Source: an uncultured Caryophanales bacterium
GTDB taxonomy: Bacteria > Bacillota_I > Bacilli_A > RF39 > UBA660
Direction: 5' to 3'
Assembly: GCA_946628045.1 (NCBI GenBank)
Contig: CAMOVZ010000005.1
Span: 1-64,000, forward strand
Length of the DNA: 64,000 nt
Position numbers and translations under genes: made by a program. Under the pieces are notes generated by a model. That model made no database searches and was not told where the DNA came from. It saw only the letters and a program-made list of their open reading frames with translations. Of the stretch, positions 1 through 9,083 are shown in pieces (position 1 is the stretch's first letter; every line of letters begins with the position of its first letter).

Positions 1-1
1 T

Positions 2-52
2 AAAATATCACAATCAATTTATAAGATATACGAATTTAATTTAAAAAGATAA
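2..52 (+). other. Possible C-terminal end of an upstream gene
   Basis: One frame is open from the window edge to a TAA at 50-52 and would encode 16 residues. This may be the tail of a gene lying outside the window. There is too little sequence to identify it or to be sure it is coding. Confidence 0.25.
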
Positions 53-78
53 TCGTCATATTAAGATATATAGAACAG

Positions 79-198
79 ATGAAAATTCATTCTTTAATAG
101 ATTATGAATTAGATTGTAAAAAAAATAATCAAGATTACAATGAAAATAATATACAAAAATATATTAAATGGTTTTGTAATCAATATAGTAAGGAGTAG
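79..198 (+). CDS. Possible 39-aa ORF or gene remnant
   Basis: A short open frame starts MKIHSLIDYELDCKK and ends just before the ribosome site of the next gene (its last codons AAG GAG form that site). It has no clear Shine-Dalgarno sequence of its own and its frame remains open a little upstream of the ATG. It could be a small gene translationally coupled to the DUF998 gene or the remnant of a longer one. No family recognised. Confidence 0.25.
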   Translation: MKIHSLIDYELDCKKNNQDYNENNIQKYIKWFCNQYSKE

Positions 199-200
199 TT

Positions 201-833
201 ATGAAAAATAAAAAGTTAATTAATTGGTTATGTTTATCTGGTGTTATTAGTATTATATTTTATTTATTGCACGATATAATTGGTGCTATGAATTATTCAG
301 GATATAATTGGATGAGTCAGGCAGTAAGTGATTTAACATCTACTGATGCACCATCGTTTGTAGTAGCAAGTGGATTTGTAACAGTATATAAAATATTAAA
401 CTGCTTATGCTGTGCATTATTATGCATACTAATAAAAAATGAAGATAAGAAAACATTAAGACTAGGAGTGTATTTATTTTCAATAATGAATTTTATATCA
501 GCAATAGGATATGCATTATTCCCATTATCAAGTGCAGGATATGATGGAAGTATGCAAAGTTTTATACACGTATATATATTAACTGCTTTAGTTGTTATAT
601 TATCAATAATATCACTTGTATTAATTGCTATTGGATCGTTTAAAAGTAAATATAAATTACTTGGAATATCAGCAATTATTTCATTAATATTGATGTTTAT
701 AGGAGCTGTTGGTAGTGCTAATGTATCAAAAGATATATTTGGTATAGTAGAAAGATTTAGTACATATAGTGCAGTAGTATTTACTGGTATATTAGGTATA
801 TTTGGATTTAAAAAAAATACATCGGAAGATTAA
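201..833 (+). CDS. DUF998 family membrane protein
   Basis: A 210-aa integral membrane protein with about six hydrophobic helices. The stretch after helix 1 (YSGYNWMSQAVSDLTS, about residues 32-47) is the typical DUF998 opening, where the family has a conserved loop naming a 'Q.vSdL' pattern. The ribosome site AAGGAG lies 6 bases before the ATG. The DUF998 family has no firmly established biochemical role. It stands alone: the next gene is 244 bases downstream and has its own promoter. Confidence 0.75.
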   Translation: MKNKKLINWLCLSGVISIIFYLLHDIIGAMNYSGYNWMSQAVSDLTSTDAPSFVVASGFVTVYKILNCLCCALLCILIKNEDKKTLRLGVYLFSIMNFISAIGYALFPLSSAGYDGSMQSFIHVYILTALVVILSIISLVLIAIGSFKSKYKLLGISAIISLILMFIGAVGSANVSKDIFGIVERFSTYSAVVFTGILGIFGFKKNTSED

Positions 834-1020
834 GATATTACGATGATAGTATAATACAAGTATTGAGAGATGATAAATATAGTTAAAAGTATCGCCAACG
901 AGACGATACGGAAACTATGATATGACCTCGTAACATCGCAGAGATATGCAATTTCGACTTGGGGAGTTGAGGGAGAAACAAGCTGCAATTAAAGCAAAGA
1001 AGAACTAATATAAAATATAA
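834..1020 (+). other. Intergenic stretch of raised GC, possible gene debris
   Basis: Bases 901-990 contain 39 G/C of 90, well above the surroundings. A 6-bp stem GTATCG/CGATAC lies at 889-909. One frame ending in TAA near 1007-1009 reads GELREKQAAIKAKKN at its C-terminus, but there is no start codon with a ribosome site and no long frame. It may be a relic of a transferred gene or an undescribed RNA. Confidence 0.35.
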
Positions 1021-1023
1021 GAA

Positions 1024-1058
1024 AGACTAGATAAAACTAGTCTTTTTTATGATATAAT
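1024..1058 (+). promoter_or_regulatory. Terminator fused to an extended -10 promoter
   Basis: The hairpin AGACTAG/CTAGTCT (1024-1030, 1037-1043) is followed by a T run and then directly by TGATATAAT (TG at 1050-1051, TATAAT 1053-1058). The terminator tail occupies the -35 position of the promoter for the next gene. The same composite recurs at several loci in this window. Confidence 0.65.
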
Positions 1059-1077
1059 GAATATAGGATGTGGTTAA

Positions 1078-2760
1078 ATGATTACACACGATGAAATAAA
1101 ATCAAAATTGTTTGCTGGCAATATAAATGTATCTGATAGTGATATTGAATTATTATCAAAATATTTATACTCACTATCAAAGTTAAATATTATAAATGAT
1201 GAAAATATTATAAATAATCTCATTAATAAAGTTATTAATCAATTAGAAGGAATAATTTATTATGATAGTAATAATGAAGAATTATTAAAGAAATTAGGAA
1301 TCAGTAAGAATAATAAAGGTTTATCTAAAAATAACATAATATATGTAAATAAAAACATGACTGATGAAATGATAAAAATCACTTTGTTTCATGAACTTAC
1401 CCATTTTTTACAAAGATATCATATTGATGGAATGGAAGAATGTATTGGTGTAATGCAAAATTTTAAATGGCGAATTTTGATGGAGGCTCAAACTCAAAAT
1501 ATTGCTGAAATGGTCTATTCTCATAACTATGGTAATCAAAAGAACATAGAAGAATATAAATCACAAGATTTAAGAATGTTACCAGGTGGAGTATTAAAAA
1601 GTAACTTAAGAAATTATCAAATGTATGATTCTATACTAAAAAAACTTTGTCTTGTTTTAGGAATGAGTATTGAAAATTTCATAGAAATAAATTTTTATGG
1701 AATCAAGGCAAAAAAAATGTTTGAAGATAGGATTGATAAACTTTATGGAAAAGATGTGACAAATTTTATTAGCGAGTTGTTAGATGTTATTTATTCAACA
1801 GATGCAATAATTTATACTGGTAATGAAAATGGTTTATCTGATCCATATGTAGTTGAAAGTTTAATTAATGGTAGAAAGATTAATGCATCATCTAAAAATC
1901 AATTTAAATGTATGCAGCAATTTGATAAACTAATGATATTTTTATCAAAAGACAAAATTGAAACTTTGTCAAAGCTTTTGGATAATCAGTTTATTCAAGA
2001 AGAAAAGTACTTGCCTCAGTCCGATAGTTTTAATGAGGTATCTCATGCAGTAGAGGAAGAAGTAGAAAATAATCCTGAAAAATATATAATGACTGAATGT
2101 ATACCTGCTTGTAAAGAATTATGGAATAAAAATATATATACTTTTATGGTAAGTAATTATGTAGAAAAATCAAAAATTTGGATTGAAATATATAATGAAA
2201 TTAGTGCAGAAAATTTAAATTATTTAAAAAGTCTAAAAGAAAAAAATATTAATGTATATGTATATCATGATGGTTGTTATTGTATCGAAGTAAACCATAT
2301 TGGACAAGCTGCTAGTGATTTATTATTAGAGATTTGTAAAGGATTCAAAATGCAAGATGTTCCTAAAAATATTGCTTATTTCCAAGAAGAAGATTTTTTA
2401 ATTAATTGTGGTTGTTTCGATGAAATAGAGAATCCTAATTATTATGAAATGAAAGAATTTTATGAAATAGAATTCAAAAGTAATGAAGAAATGCATGATT
2501 ATATGGAAAAATTTAATAATTGGCAACATAGTGAAAATAGCAAAAAATATTTAAAAAAATATAACCCACAAAAAAAAGTTAAATCTACAGAAGAATACGC
2601 AAAAGAAAAAAATATGATATTTGCTGATGGAATTATCTTTAAAAGTAAATTTGATTATGATAAGCATATGAAGTATATGCAATACACTAATTTGAAAAAT
2701 GATGAGCAAAAATATTTAACTCATTATGAAAATGGTGTAGAATCAGTCAATTATAGATAA
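1078..2760 (+). CDS. HExxH zinc-peptidase-like protein, unknown role
   Basis: A 560-aa protein without signal peptide or clear membrane helix. FHELTHFLQ at about residues 104-112 contains HELTH (105-109), a gluzincin-style HExxH zinc site; a Glu in ILMEAQTQ about 30 residues later is a candidate third ligand. The C-terminal half is rich in Lys/Glu/Tyr and matches no family I know. It differs from the other two HExxH proteins of this window (35745 and 40837), with no obvious similarity outside the motif. It is a single-gene unit with its own extended -10 promoter at 1050-1058. Peptidase activity is inference from the motif alone. Confidence 0.6.
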   Translation: MITHDEIKSKLFAGNINVSDSDIELLSKYLYSLSKLNIINDENIINNLINKVINQLEGIIYYDSNNEELLKKLGISKNNKGLSKNNIIYVNKNMTDEMIKITLFHELTHFLQRYHIDGMEECIGVMQNFKWRILMEAQTQNIAEMVYSHNYGNQKNIEEYKSQDLRMLPGGVLKSNLRNYQMYDSILKKLCLVLGMSIENFIEINFYGIKAKKMFEDRIDKLYGKDVTNFISELLDVIYSTDAIIYTGNENGLSDPYVVESLINGRKINASSKNQFKCMQQFDKLMIFLSKDKIETLSKLLDNQFIQEEKYLPQSDSFNEVSHAVEEEVENNPEKYIMTECIPACKELWNKNIYTFMVSNYVEKSKIWIEIYNEISAENLNYLKSLKEKNINVYVYHDGCYCIEVNHIGQAASDLLLEICKGFKMQDVPKNIAYFQEEDFLINCGCFDEIENPNYYEMKEFYEIEFKSNEEMHDYMEKFNNWQHSENSKKYLKKYNPQKKVKSTEEYAKEKNMIFADGIIFKSKFDYDKHMKYMQYTNLKNDEQKYLTHYENGVESVNYR

Positions 2761-2861
2761 AAATCATTTTAGTTTATTAGTACTAAATCTATTGAAGTAT
2801 ATACTCCTGTAACATAGGAAATGTTTAAGATATAAAAACAAATAAAATATAGGTGATAATA

Positions 2862-3356
2862 ATGGAAATAATTGAATATAATGAAACATATCTAGAAGAT
2901 GTTAGAGACTTATTAGTTGAATTAGAAGAATATATTTTAACGTTAGATAAAGACAATTTAGATCAAATACATAAAGAATATCGTGAAAAAATGGCATTAA
3001 TAGATTTACAAGAAGTAAATGAAAATAATGGTAAATGTTATTTAGCAATAGAAAATAAAAAAGCTATAGGATTAATAATGGGAAAAATAATTAAATTCAA
3101 TGAATATGACTATTTAGATTATAAATGTCCTAAAGAAGGAGAAATAACAGAATTAATAGTAACATCAAAAACAAGAAATAAAGGGGTAGGCCAATTATTA
3201 ATAAAGAAAATGGAAGAGTACTTTGAATCTATAGGATGCGAATATATTTTAGTTGATGTATTTGCATATAATACTAATGGTATTAATTTCTATGATAGAC
3301 AAGGTTATCATCCAAGAATGTATAGAGAAATTAAAAAAATAAATATAAATAAATAG
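2862..3356 (+). CDS. GNAT family N-acetyltransferase
   Basis: 164-aa acetyltransferase of the GNAT fold. TELIVTSKTRNKGVGQLL (roughly residues 96-113) matches motif A, the acetyl-CoA pyrophosphate-binding loop (R/Q-x-x-G-x-G/A), and the C-terminal NTNGINFYDRQGY block is motif B with the usual Asn and Tyr. The substrate cannot be predicted. The start is placed at the ATG 9 bases after an in-frame GTG because AGGTGAT (2851-2857) is a correctly spaced ribosome site for it. The stop codon lies inside the following terminator stem. Confidence 0.85.
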   Translation: MEIIEYNETYLEDVRDLLVELEEYILTLDKDNLDQIHKEYREKMALIDLQEVNENNGKCYLAIENKKAIGLIMGKIIKFNEYDYLDYKCPKEGEITELIVTSKTRNKGVGQLLIKKMEEYFESIGCEYILVDVFAYNTNGINFYDRQGYHPRMYREIKKININK

Positions 3357-3389
3357 TAGATGATAAATCTACTATTTTTATGCTATAAT
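3352..3389 (+). promoter_or_regulatory. Terminator fused to an extended -10 promoter
   Basis: Stem AATAGTAGAT/ATCTACTATT (3352-3361, 3367-3376), a short T run, then TGCTATAAT (TATAAT 3384-3389). It ends the GNAT gene and starts guaD. Confidence 0.65.
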
Positions 3390-3424
3390 TTAATTAATTT
3401 AATAACTTTCAAAGGAGAATATCT

Positions 3425-3889
3425 ATGAATGAATATATGAAAGTAGCAAAAAACTTAGCTGAAGACAATTTAAAAACAAATAGTGGTGGACCATTTGGTG
3501 CTTGTGTTGTAAAAGATGGTAAGATAATAGGAAAAGGATCAAATCATGTTTTAGAAAACAACGACCCAACAGCTCACGCTGAAATAATGGCAATAAGAGA
3601 TGCTTGTAAAAATATAAATTCATATGATTTAAATGGTTGTGAACTATATACATCTTGTTATCCATGTCCAATGTGTTTTTCTGCGATAATTTGGTCAAAT
3701 ATAAAGAAAGTGTATTATGGAAATACTAAAGAAGATGCTGCAAATATTGGTTTTAGAGATGATTTTATATATGATATTATTAAATCAGATAATAAATATA
3801 ATATTATAGAACTAAAATGTATTGATAGAGAAGAAACTATAAAAGCATTTAATGAATATAAAGAAAAAAATGATAAGATAATATACTAA
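3425..3889 (+). CDS. guaD: Guanine deaminase (cytidine-deaminase fold)
   Basis: 154-aa zinc nucleoside/base deaminase. The zinc site is HAE (His51, Glu53) and PCPMC (Cys81, Cys84). The C-terminal block DAANIGFRDDFIYDII closely follows the pattern of Bacillus GuaD, where the C-terminal segment closes over guanine, so guanine deaminase (guanine to xanthine plus ammonia) is preferred over the tRNA adenosine deaminase TadA. GGAG-type ribosome site (AAAGGAGAA) precedes the ATG. It would feed purine salvage together with the deaminase at 9690 and the phosphopentomutase at 60448. A wider deaminase substrate range is possible. Confidence 0.82.
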   Translation: MNEYMKVAKNLAEDNLKTNSGGPFGACVVKDGKIIGKGSNHVLENNDPTAHAEIMAIRDACKNINSYDLNGCELYTSCYPCPMCFSAIIWSNIKKVYYGNTKEDAANIGFRDDFIYDIIKSDNKYNIIELKCIDREETIKAFNEYKEKNDKIIY

Positions 3890-3915
3890 TATGTATATTT
3901 TTTAGGTAGAAAATT

Positions 3916-5382
3916 ATGAAAAAGAATATTAAGAAGAAATTAATTATATTAGCAGTATTTTTATTTGTAATATCATCTGTATTTATTTTCTTTAATGGAC
4001 AAACTTATGTATATAAAGTAGATATAAATAAAAATATAAATGACTTAAAAGATGTAAAAATAAATATTGATAAAAAGAACGTAATAAAAATACAAAAGAT
4101 AAGCCAACATAAAGGTATATTAGAAATAGAATTAAAATCTATTAAAGAAGGTAAGACTGGTATATCTATTGAATATAATGATTATAATACACTAGAAATA
4201 TTTTATGTACACAAATTTGGTACTATCACACAAAATTCATTCTTAGGAAAAAGTAGTAATGATATTATAATACCTATAGTTTTTATATTATATGCAAATA
4301 TTGTATTATGGATCTTAATAAAAAAATATAGAGAAAGTATTAAATATAATCTATATCAATATAAAAATATTGTATATATTTCCACAATAATGATAATAAT
4401 AACATTTATATTAAATAACATACTAGGTATATATCAAAATAATGGTATAATTGCATATTTACATAATACCATTAAAACCATGAATATATTTTCAGTATTA
4501 CTATTTCCAATAATATCATTAACATCCATATTAGTAATATTAAGTAATATTAATTTAATAAGAAAAGAAGGTTTTTCTAAAAAAAATATATTAGGTATAG
4601 TACTATCATTATTAGTTATAATATCTACATTAATACCGGATATACTAAATGGATTACTACAAGTATCAAATATTATCGATATACATAATCAAAAAAGCAT
4701 AATGCTATATATAGAAGAGTTTATTGAAGCAATTATTTTTACATATGTATCATACTTAGAATGTGTTTTACTTTCTACAATAATAATTGCTAGAAAAGCA
4801 GCTAAACATATACCAGAATATAACAAAGATTATATTATTATATTAGGGTGCAAAATAGGAAAAGATGGAAGTTTAACTCCTTTATTAAAAGGTAGAGTAG
4901 ATAAAGCAATAGAATTTGCTAAAAAACAAAAAGAAGAAACAGGAAAAGATATAATATTTATACCATCAGGTGGTAAAGGTAATGACGAAATAATCTCTGA
5001 AGGAGAAGCAATTAAAAACTATCTTATAGAGCAAGGTATAGATAAAAAGAAAATATTAGTAGAAAATAAATCAAAAAATACATATGAAAATATAAAATAT
5101 TCATATAACTTAATAAAAGAAAATAAAAAAGATAGTAACATAGCTTTTTCTACTACAAACTATCATGTATTTAGAGCAGGTAATATTGCATTTAATCAAA
5201 AACTAAATATAGAAGGTATGGGTTCTAAGACAAAGACATATTTTTGGATTAATGCATTTATAAGAGAGTTTGTCGCAACACTTTATAATGAAAGAAAAAA
5301 ACACATAATAACTATAGGAATTGTATTATTAATAAACTTATTTATAATACTAATGGTATATTTATCAAATATAATATCTTAA
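3916..5382 (+). CDS. DUF218 (YdcF/SanA/ElyC-like) membrane protein
   Basis: 488 aa. Residues 1-30 hold a signal-anchor helix, followed by an extracytoplasmic beta-rich stretch, about six more helices (roughly 115-300), a DUF218 domain (about 305-440) and a final C-terminal helix. The domain carries DYIIILGCKIGKDGS at its start and IAFSTTNYHVFRAG near its end, the usual conserved blocks of the family. DUF218 proteins such as SanA and ElyC are linked to envelope integrity in other bacteria, but the reaction is not settled. A shorter DUF218 protein is encoded at 34611. It lies 26 bases behind guaD and may be co-transcribed with it. Confidence 0.75.
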   Translation: MKKNIKKKLIILAVFLFVISSVFIFFNGQTYVYKVDINKNINDLKDVKINIDKKNVIKIQKISQHKGILEIELKSIKEGKTGISIEYNDYNTLEIFYVHKFGTITQNSFLGKSSNDIIIPIVFILYANIVLWILIKKYRESIKYNLYQYKNIVYISTIMIIITFILNNILGIYQNNGIIAYLHNTIKTMNIFSVLLFPIISLTSILVILSNINLIRKEGFSKKNILGIVLSLLVIISTLIPDILNGLLQVSNIIDIHNQKSIMLYIEEFIEAIIFTYVSYLECVLLSTIIIARKAAKHIPEYNKDYIIILGCKIGKDGSLTPLLKGRVDKAIEFAKKQKEETGKDIIFIPSGGKGNDEIISEGEAIKNYLIEQGIDKKKILVENKSKNTYENIKYSYNLIKENKKDSNIAFSTTNYHVFRAGNIAFNQKLNIEGMGSKTKTYFWINAFIREFVATLYNERKKHIITIGIVLLINLFIILMVYLSNIIS

Positions 5383-5411
5383 AGACTAGAAATAGTCTTT
5401 TATGTTATAAT
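5381..5411 (+). promoter_or_regulatory. Terminator fused to an extended -10 promoter
   Basis: Stem AAAGACTA/TAGTCTTT (5381-5388, 5393-5400) overlaps the stop codon of the DUF218 gene and is followed within 6 bases by TATGTTATAAT (TATAAT 5406-5411), which would drive the ABC transporter operon. Confidence 0.6.
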
Positions 5412-5429
5412 TAGAACGGAGGAATGAAA

Positions 5430-6134
5430 ATGATAGAAATTAAAAATGTAACTAAAAAATATGGTAATAAATTAGCTGTAGACAAAGCAAACTTTACTGT
5501 TAATGATGGAGATATATTTGCATTTATTGGACATAATGGTGCAGGAAAAACAACTTTAATCAAATCAATTGTAGGAATACATGATTTTGATGAAGGTGAT
5601 ATATTAATAGATGGTATGTCTATAAAAACTCACCCAGTAGAATGTAAAAAGAAAATGGCATATGTTCCAGATAACCCTGAGACATATGAACATATGAAAG
5701 CAATTGATTATATTAATTTTATTTGTGATATGTATGATATTGATACTGAAACAAGAGAAAAGAATATAAAGAAATATGCTAAAATTTTTGAAATGGAAGA
5801 TAAACTTGGAGATACAATAGATAGTTATTCCCATGGTATGAAACAAAAAATAGTATTAATTTCTGCTTTAGCACATGAACCTAAAATACTTATAATGGAT
5901 GAACCATTTGTAGGACTTGATCCTAAAGCAGTATTTGATATTAAAAAAGTTTTAAATGAATTAGTAAAAGAGGGTAAAATAGTATTTTATTCAACACATA
6001 TACTAGATGTTGCAGAAAAATTATGTTCAAGAGTAGCCATTATTAAAAATGGTAAAATAGTAAAAAGTGGTAGTATGAAAGAAATAAAAGGAGATAAATC
6101 TCTAGAAAAAGTATTTATGGAGCTAGAAGGATAA
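5430..6134 (+). CDS. ABC transporter ATP-binding subunit
   Basis: 234-aa ATPase with Walker A GHNGAGKTT (about residues 35-43), the signature SYSHGMKQK (SHGMK in place of SGGQ, common in ABC-2 exporters), Walker B ILIMDEPFVGLDP and the switch His in STHI. The second of two close ATG codons is chosen, since CGGAGG (5417-5422) is then 7 bases away. The gene overlaps the permease gene by one base (TAATG), so the two form one unit. It energises export by the 540-aa permease; the substrate is unknown. Confidence 0.9.
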   Translation: MIEIKNVTKKYGNKLAVDKANFTVNDGDIFAFIGHNGAGKTTLIKSIVGIHDFDEGDILIDGMSIKTHPVECKKKMAYVPDNPETYEHMKAIDYINFICDMYDIDTETREKNIKKYAKIFEMEDKLGDTIDSYSHGMKQKIVLISALAHEPKILIMDEPFVGLDPKAVFDIKKVLNELVKEGKIVFYSTHILDVAEKLCSRVAIIKNGKIVKSGSMKEIKGDKSLEKVFMELEG

Positions 6135-7756
6135 TGAAAAAAATATTTTCACTAATAAAAGCCTGTATGACTAGTGATATGAATATATTTAAAATAAAGC
6201 AAAAAAAAGATAATAAGAAAAATAATGCTTTAATACCAGTAGTAATATCACTATTAATAATGTTTTATATATGGTCTAATTCTAATACATTATTTGAAAA
6301 GATGGCACCACTTCATCTTCAAATATTATTAGTTTCGCTATTTGTAGTAGGAATAAGTTTTTTTACTGTAATTGAAGGAATATATAAAACAGGTTCACTT
6401 CTATTTAATTGTAAAGATGACCAACTATTACTTTCACTTCCTATTAAAAGAAGTACTGTATTATTCGTAAGAATATTTAAATTTTATGTATTTGAACTTA
6501 TATTTAATACAATATGGTTATTGCCAATCATGATTTCATACATTAGATGGGCTGAAAATTTAGATTGGACTTACTATCTAGTAAGTATAATAATGTTATT
6601 TTTCTTACCAATAATACCAATTGTATTATCATGTATTATAGGTGCAATTACATCAAGCTTATCTAGTAGATTCAAATATAAAAATATAGCTCAAACAATT
6701 ATTTCTATGACTGTATGCGTAGGTATATTATATGTATCTATGAATTTAGAAACATTTTATAATTACATAATAACTCATGCAACTAGTATTAATGATCTAA
6801 TTACTAAGATATATTACCCCGCAGGAGTTTATGCAGATCTAATAACTAAATTTGATATAGTAAAATTATTAATATTTATTTTAGTTAATATAATTATATT
6901 TATATTAGGAATATTAATACTAAGTAAATTCTACTTCAAACTTAATTCTAGATTAAAAAAGATAACTACATCAAAAAAAGTAAAAATAGATAACTTAGTA
7001 ATAAAAAGAAATTCTAGTACTATTTCTTTAATAAAAAAAGAATTAAATACATTCTTTAAAACTCCAGTATTTATAGTAAATGCAGGTTTTTCTCTAGTAT
7101 TATACATATTAGTATCTATTGTTTTATGTATTAAATTTAATGATTTCTTACCAATATTAACTGATCCAAATGGATTTAATATAGCTAAAAAAACAATATT
7201 AGAAAATCTATCATTATTAATTTTTATTCTTATATCATTCACATCTTTCACTACGTCTATAACTAACTCAGTAATAAGTCTAGAAGGAAAGAATATTAAT
7301 ATATTAAAATCATTACCTATAAAAGTAGAAGAAATATTAATGAGTAAAATATATTCATGTTTAGTAATAACTACACCTATTATTCTAGTAGGAGATATAA
7401 TATTATTTATAAGATTTAAAATAGGAATAATTGAGATGATTTTATTATTAATATTATCAATACTAATACCTCTAGTATCACATTTTATAGGTTTAATAAC
7501 AAATTTAAAATACCCTAAATTAGAATGGGAAAATACTGCAGAAGTAGTAAAACAATCAACTAGTTCATTTATAGCTGTAATGATAGGAATGCTTCTAATG
7601 ATTACATCTGTTGTTTTAATAATAATAGTATTAGGTAAAATAAATTCAATTATAGTATTATCTTTAGCAATATTATTATATATAATTATAAATTTAATAT
7701 TATATATATATTTAAAAACTAAAGGAACAAAACAATTTAATGAATTATCAATATAA
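6134..7756 (+). CDS. ABC-2 type exporter permease, large
   Basis: 540 aa with about 11-12 hydrophobic helices in two halves separated by a basic cytoplasmic segment (about residues 265-290). Its short cytoplasmic N-terminus, the sequence LFNCKDDQLLLSLPIKRSTV (around 95-114) and a second ...NILKSLPIKVEEILMSK block in the later half show an internal duplication of the 'LLSLPIK' elbow, typical of large ABC-2 permeases of Firmicutes such as YthQ-like proteins. It is translationally coupled to the ATPase just upstream. Cargo unknown; lantibiotic immunity or lipid export are possibilities without direct evidence. Confidence 0.8.
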   Translation: MKKIFSLIKACMTSDMNIFKIKQKKDNKKNNALIPVVISLLIMFYIWSNSNTLFEKMAPLHLQILLVSLFVVGISFFTVIEGIYKTGSLLFNCKDDQLLLSLPIKRSTVLFVRIFKFYVFELIFNTIWLLPIMISYIRWAENLDWTYYLVSIIMLFFLPIIPIVLSCIIGAITSSLSSRFKYKNIAQTIISMTVCVGILYVSMNLETFYNYIITHATSINDLITKIYYPAGVYADLITKFDIVKLLIFILVNIIIFILGILILSKFYFKLNSRLKKITTSKKVKIDNLVIKRNSSTISLIKKELNTFFKTPVFIVNAGFSLVLYILVSIVLCIKFNDFLPILTDPNGFNIAKKTILENLSLLIFILISFTSFTTSITNSVISLEGKNINILKSLPIKVEEILMSKIYSCLVITTPIILVGDIILFIRFKIGIIEMILLLILSILIPLVSHFIGLITNLKYPKLEWENTAEVVKQSTSSFIAVMIGMLLMITSVVLIIIVLGKINSIIVLSLAILLYIIINLILYIYLKTKGTKQFNELSI

Positions 7757-7783
7757 AAAGCAAGTAATAATTACTTGCTTTTT
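7755..7783. terminator. Bidirectional terminator between convergent genes
   Basis: Stem AAAAAGCAAGTAA/TTACTTGCTTTTT (7755-7767, 7771-7783) with A and T runs on both sides serves the ABC permease (plus) and the carboxypeptidase (minus). Confidence 0.85.
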
Positions 7784-8973
7784 TTATGTTTTATTTTTTT
7801 AATAATAAATATAATTAATACTATAAATAATAATAGAGTAGGAATTATTATATAATAATAACTCTTAAATACTTTAATAAAATCTATATTAATATCTTTA
7901 TCTAATATAACATCTTGTACATATAAGAGTTCTTTATCATAATAATAACTAATAGTACCAATTTTATCATTTTTATTATTATTAAAAGATAATTTATTTA
8001 AACCCTTATATTTAATTTTTAATTTATTTATATCATAATCACTAGGAAGATATTTTATAATTTTTTTATTTGATTTAATTTTATATTTATTAATATTACT
8101 TAATTTAACAGGTAAAACTTTAACAATTTTATTTTTTTCTATTAAAGTCTCATCTTTATAGTTATCACTCAAAAAATTTATTAAAGTTACAGTATCTAAA
8201 ATATTATAGAAATTATATCCATCTCTTGAAGCATTTAAAACAATTATAATTATTTCATGCCCATTAATATTAGAAAGAGATGATAAACAGTATCCAGCCT
8301 TGCCAGTAGAACCAGATTTACTACCAATAATTTTTTCTAAAGCATCACTTGAAGCATTATATCTATATAATGTAGATTTTAATTTCTTACCATTCTTCAT
8401 AGTATATTCTTTAGTAGTATATATTTCTCTAAATGTTTTATTTTTTAAAGAATATTCCAATAATTTTCTAACATCATCTGCAGTAGAATAATGATTATCA
8501 TCATCTAAACCTGTAACATTTACAAAATGTGTATTTTTAAGACCAATTTTTTTAACAAATTCATTCATTTTTAAAACATAATTATCTATACTACCACTAG
8601 TAAGTATCGCAATAGCATTAGTAGCATCAGCACCACTAGGAAGCATTGCTGCATACAATAAATCTCTGTATGTAACTATATCACCAGCTCTAAGTCCAGC
8701 TACACTAGCTTCAGGATCTACTGTATTTAATATTTGATATGTAATAGTAACTTCTTCATCTAAATTATTTATATTTTCAATTGCCGTCATAATAGTAGCT
8801 AATTTAGTTAATGAAGCAATAGATGTAATCTCATTAGATGAATTTTCATATAATACTTTATTATCATTCAAATCATATATTAGAGATACTTTTGAATTTA
8901 TAGATGGATATTCAAGTGCTAAACAAGATATTGGACTAAATAAAAGTATAAATAAAAATATAATCTTTTTCAT
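7771..8973 (-). CDS. D-alanyl-D-alanine carboxypeptidase (PBP5/DacF type)
   Basis: 400-aa serine DD-carboxypeptidase (peptidase S11) that trims the terminal D-Ala from peptidoglycan stem peptides outside the membrane. It has a signal peptide (residues 1-19, ...SPISCLA), the acylation tetrad SLTK (about residues 54-57), a SGADA block in place of the usual SxN (about 117), and KSGST in place of KTG (about 218). A hydrophobic helix with a basic tail at the C-terminus (about 373-400) looks like a transmembrane anchor rather than the amphipathic helix of PBP5. AGGAGG precedes the ATG. The SGA and KSG variants occur in this family, so activity is likely. Confidence 0.85.
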   Translation of the reverse strand: MKKIIFLFILLFSPISCLALEYPSINSKVSLIYDLNDNKVLYENSSNEITSIASLTKLATIMTAIENINNLDEEVTITYQILNTVDPEASVAGLRAGDIVTYRDLLYAAMLPSGADATNAIAILTSGSIDNYVLKMNEFVKKIGLKNTHFVNVTGLDDDNHYSTADDVRKLLEYSLKNKTFREIYTTKEYTMKNGKKLKSTLYRYNASSDALEKIIGSKSGSTGKAGYCLSSLSNINGHEIIIIVLNASRDGYNFYNILDTVTLINFLSDNYKDETLIEKNKIVKVLPVKLSNINKYKIKSNKKIIKYLPSDYDINKLKIKYKGLNKLSFNNNKNDKIGTISYYYDKELLYVQDVILDKDINIDFIKVFKSYYYIIIPTLLLFIVLIIFIIKKIKHKKSK

Positions 8974-9083
8974 AAATCCTCCTAGTATTAACTATTTAAT
9001 TTTATCAAACTAATTGTATCATAACAATTAAAAATAAAATAATTATTTTTTATGTTATAATAAATAAGAGATGAGGTGATATT

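Noticed and set aside
980..1009. Recombinase C-terminus (GELREKQAAIKAKKN)
   Set aside because: Only about 15 residues without start or motif; too little to name a family.
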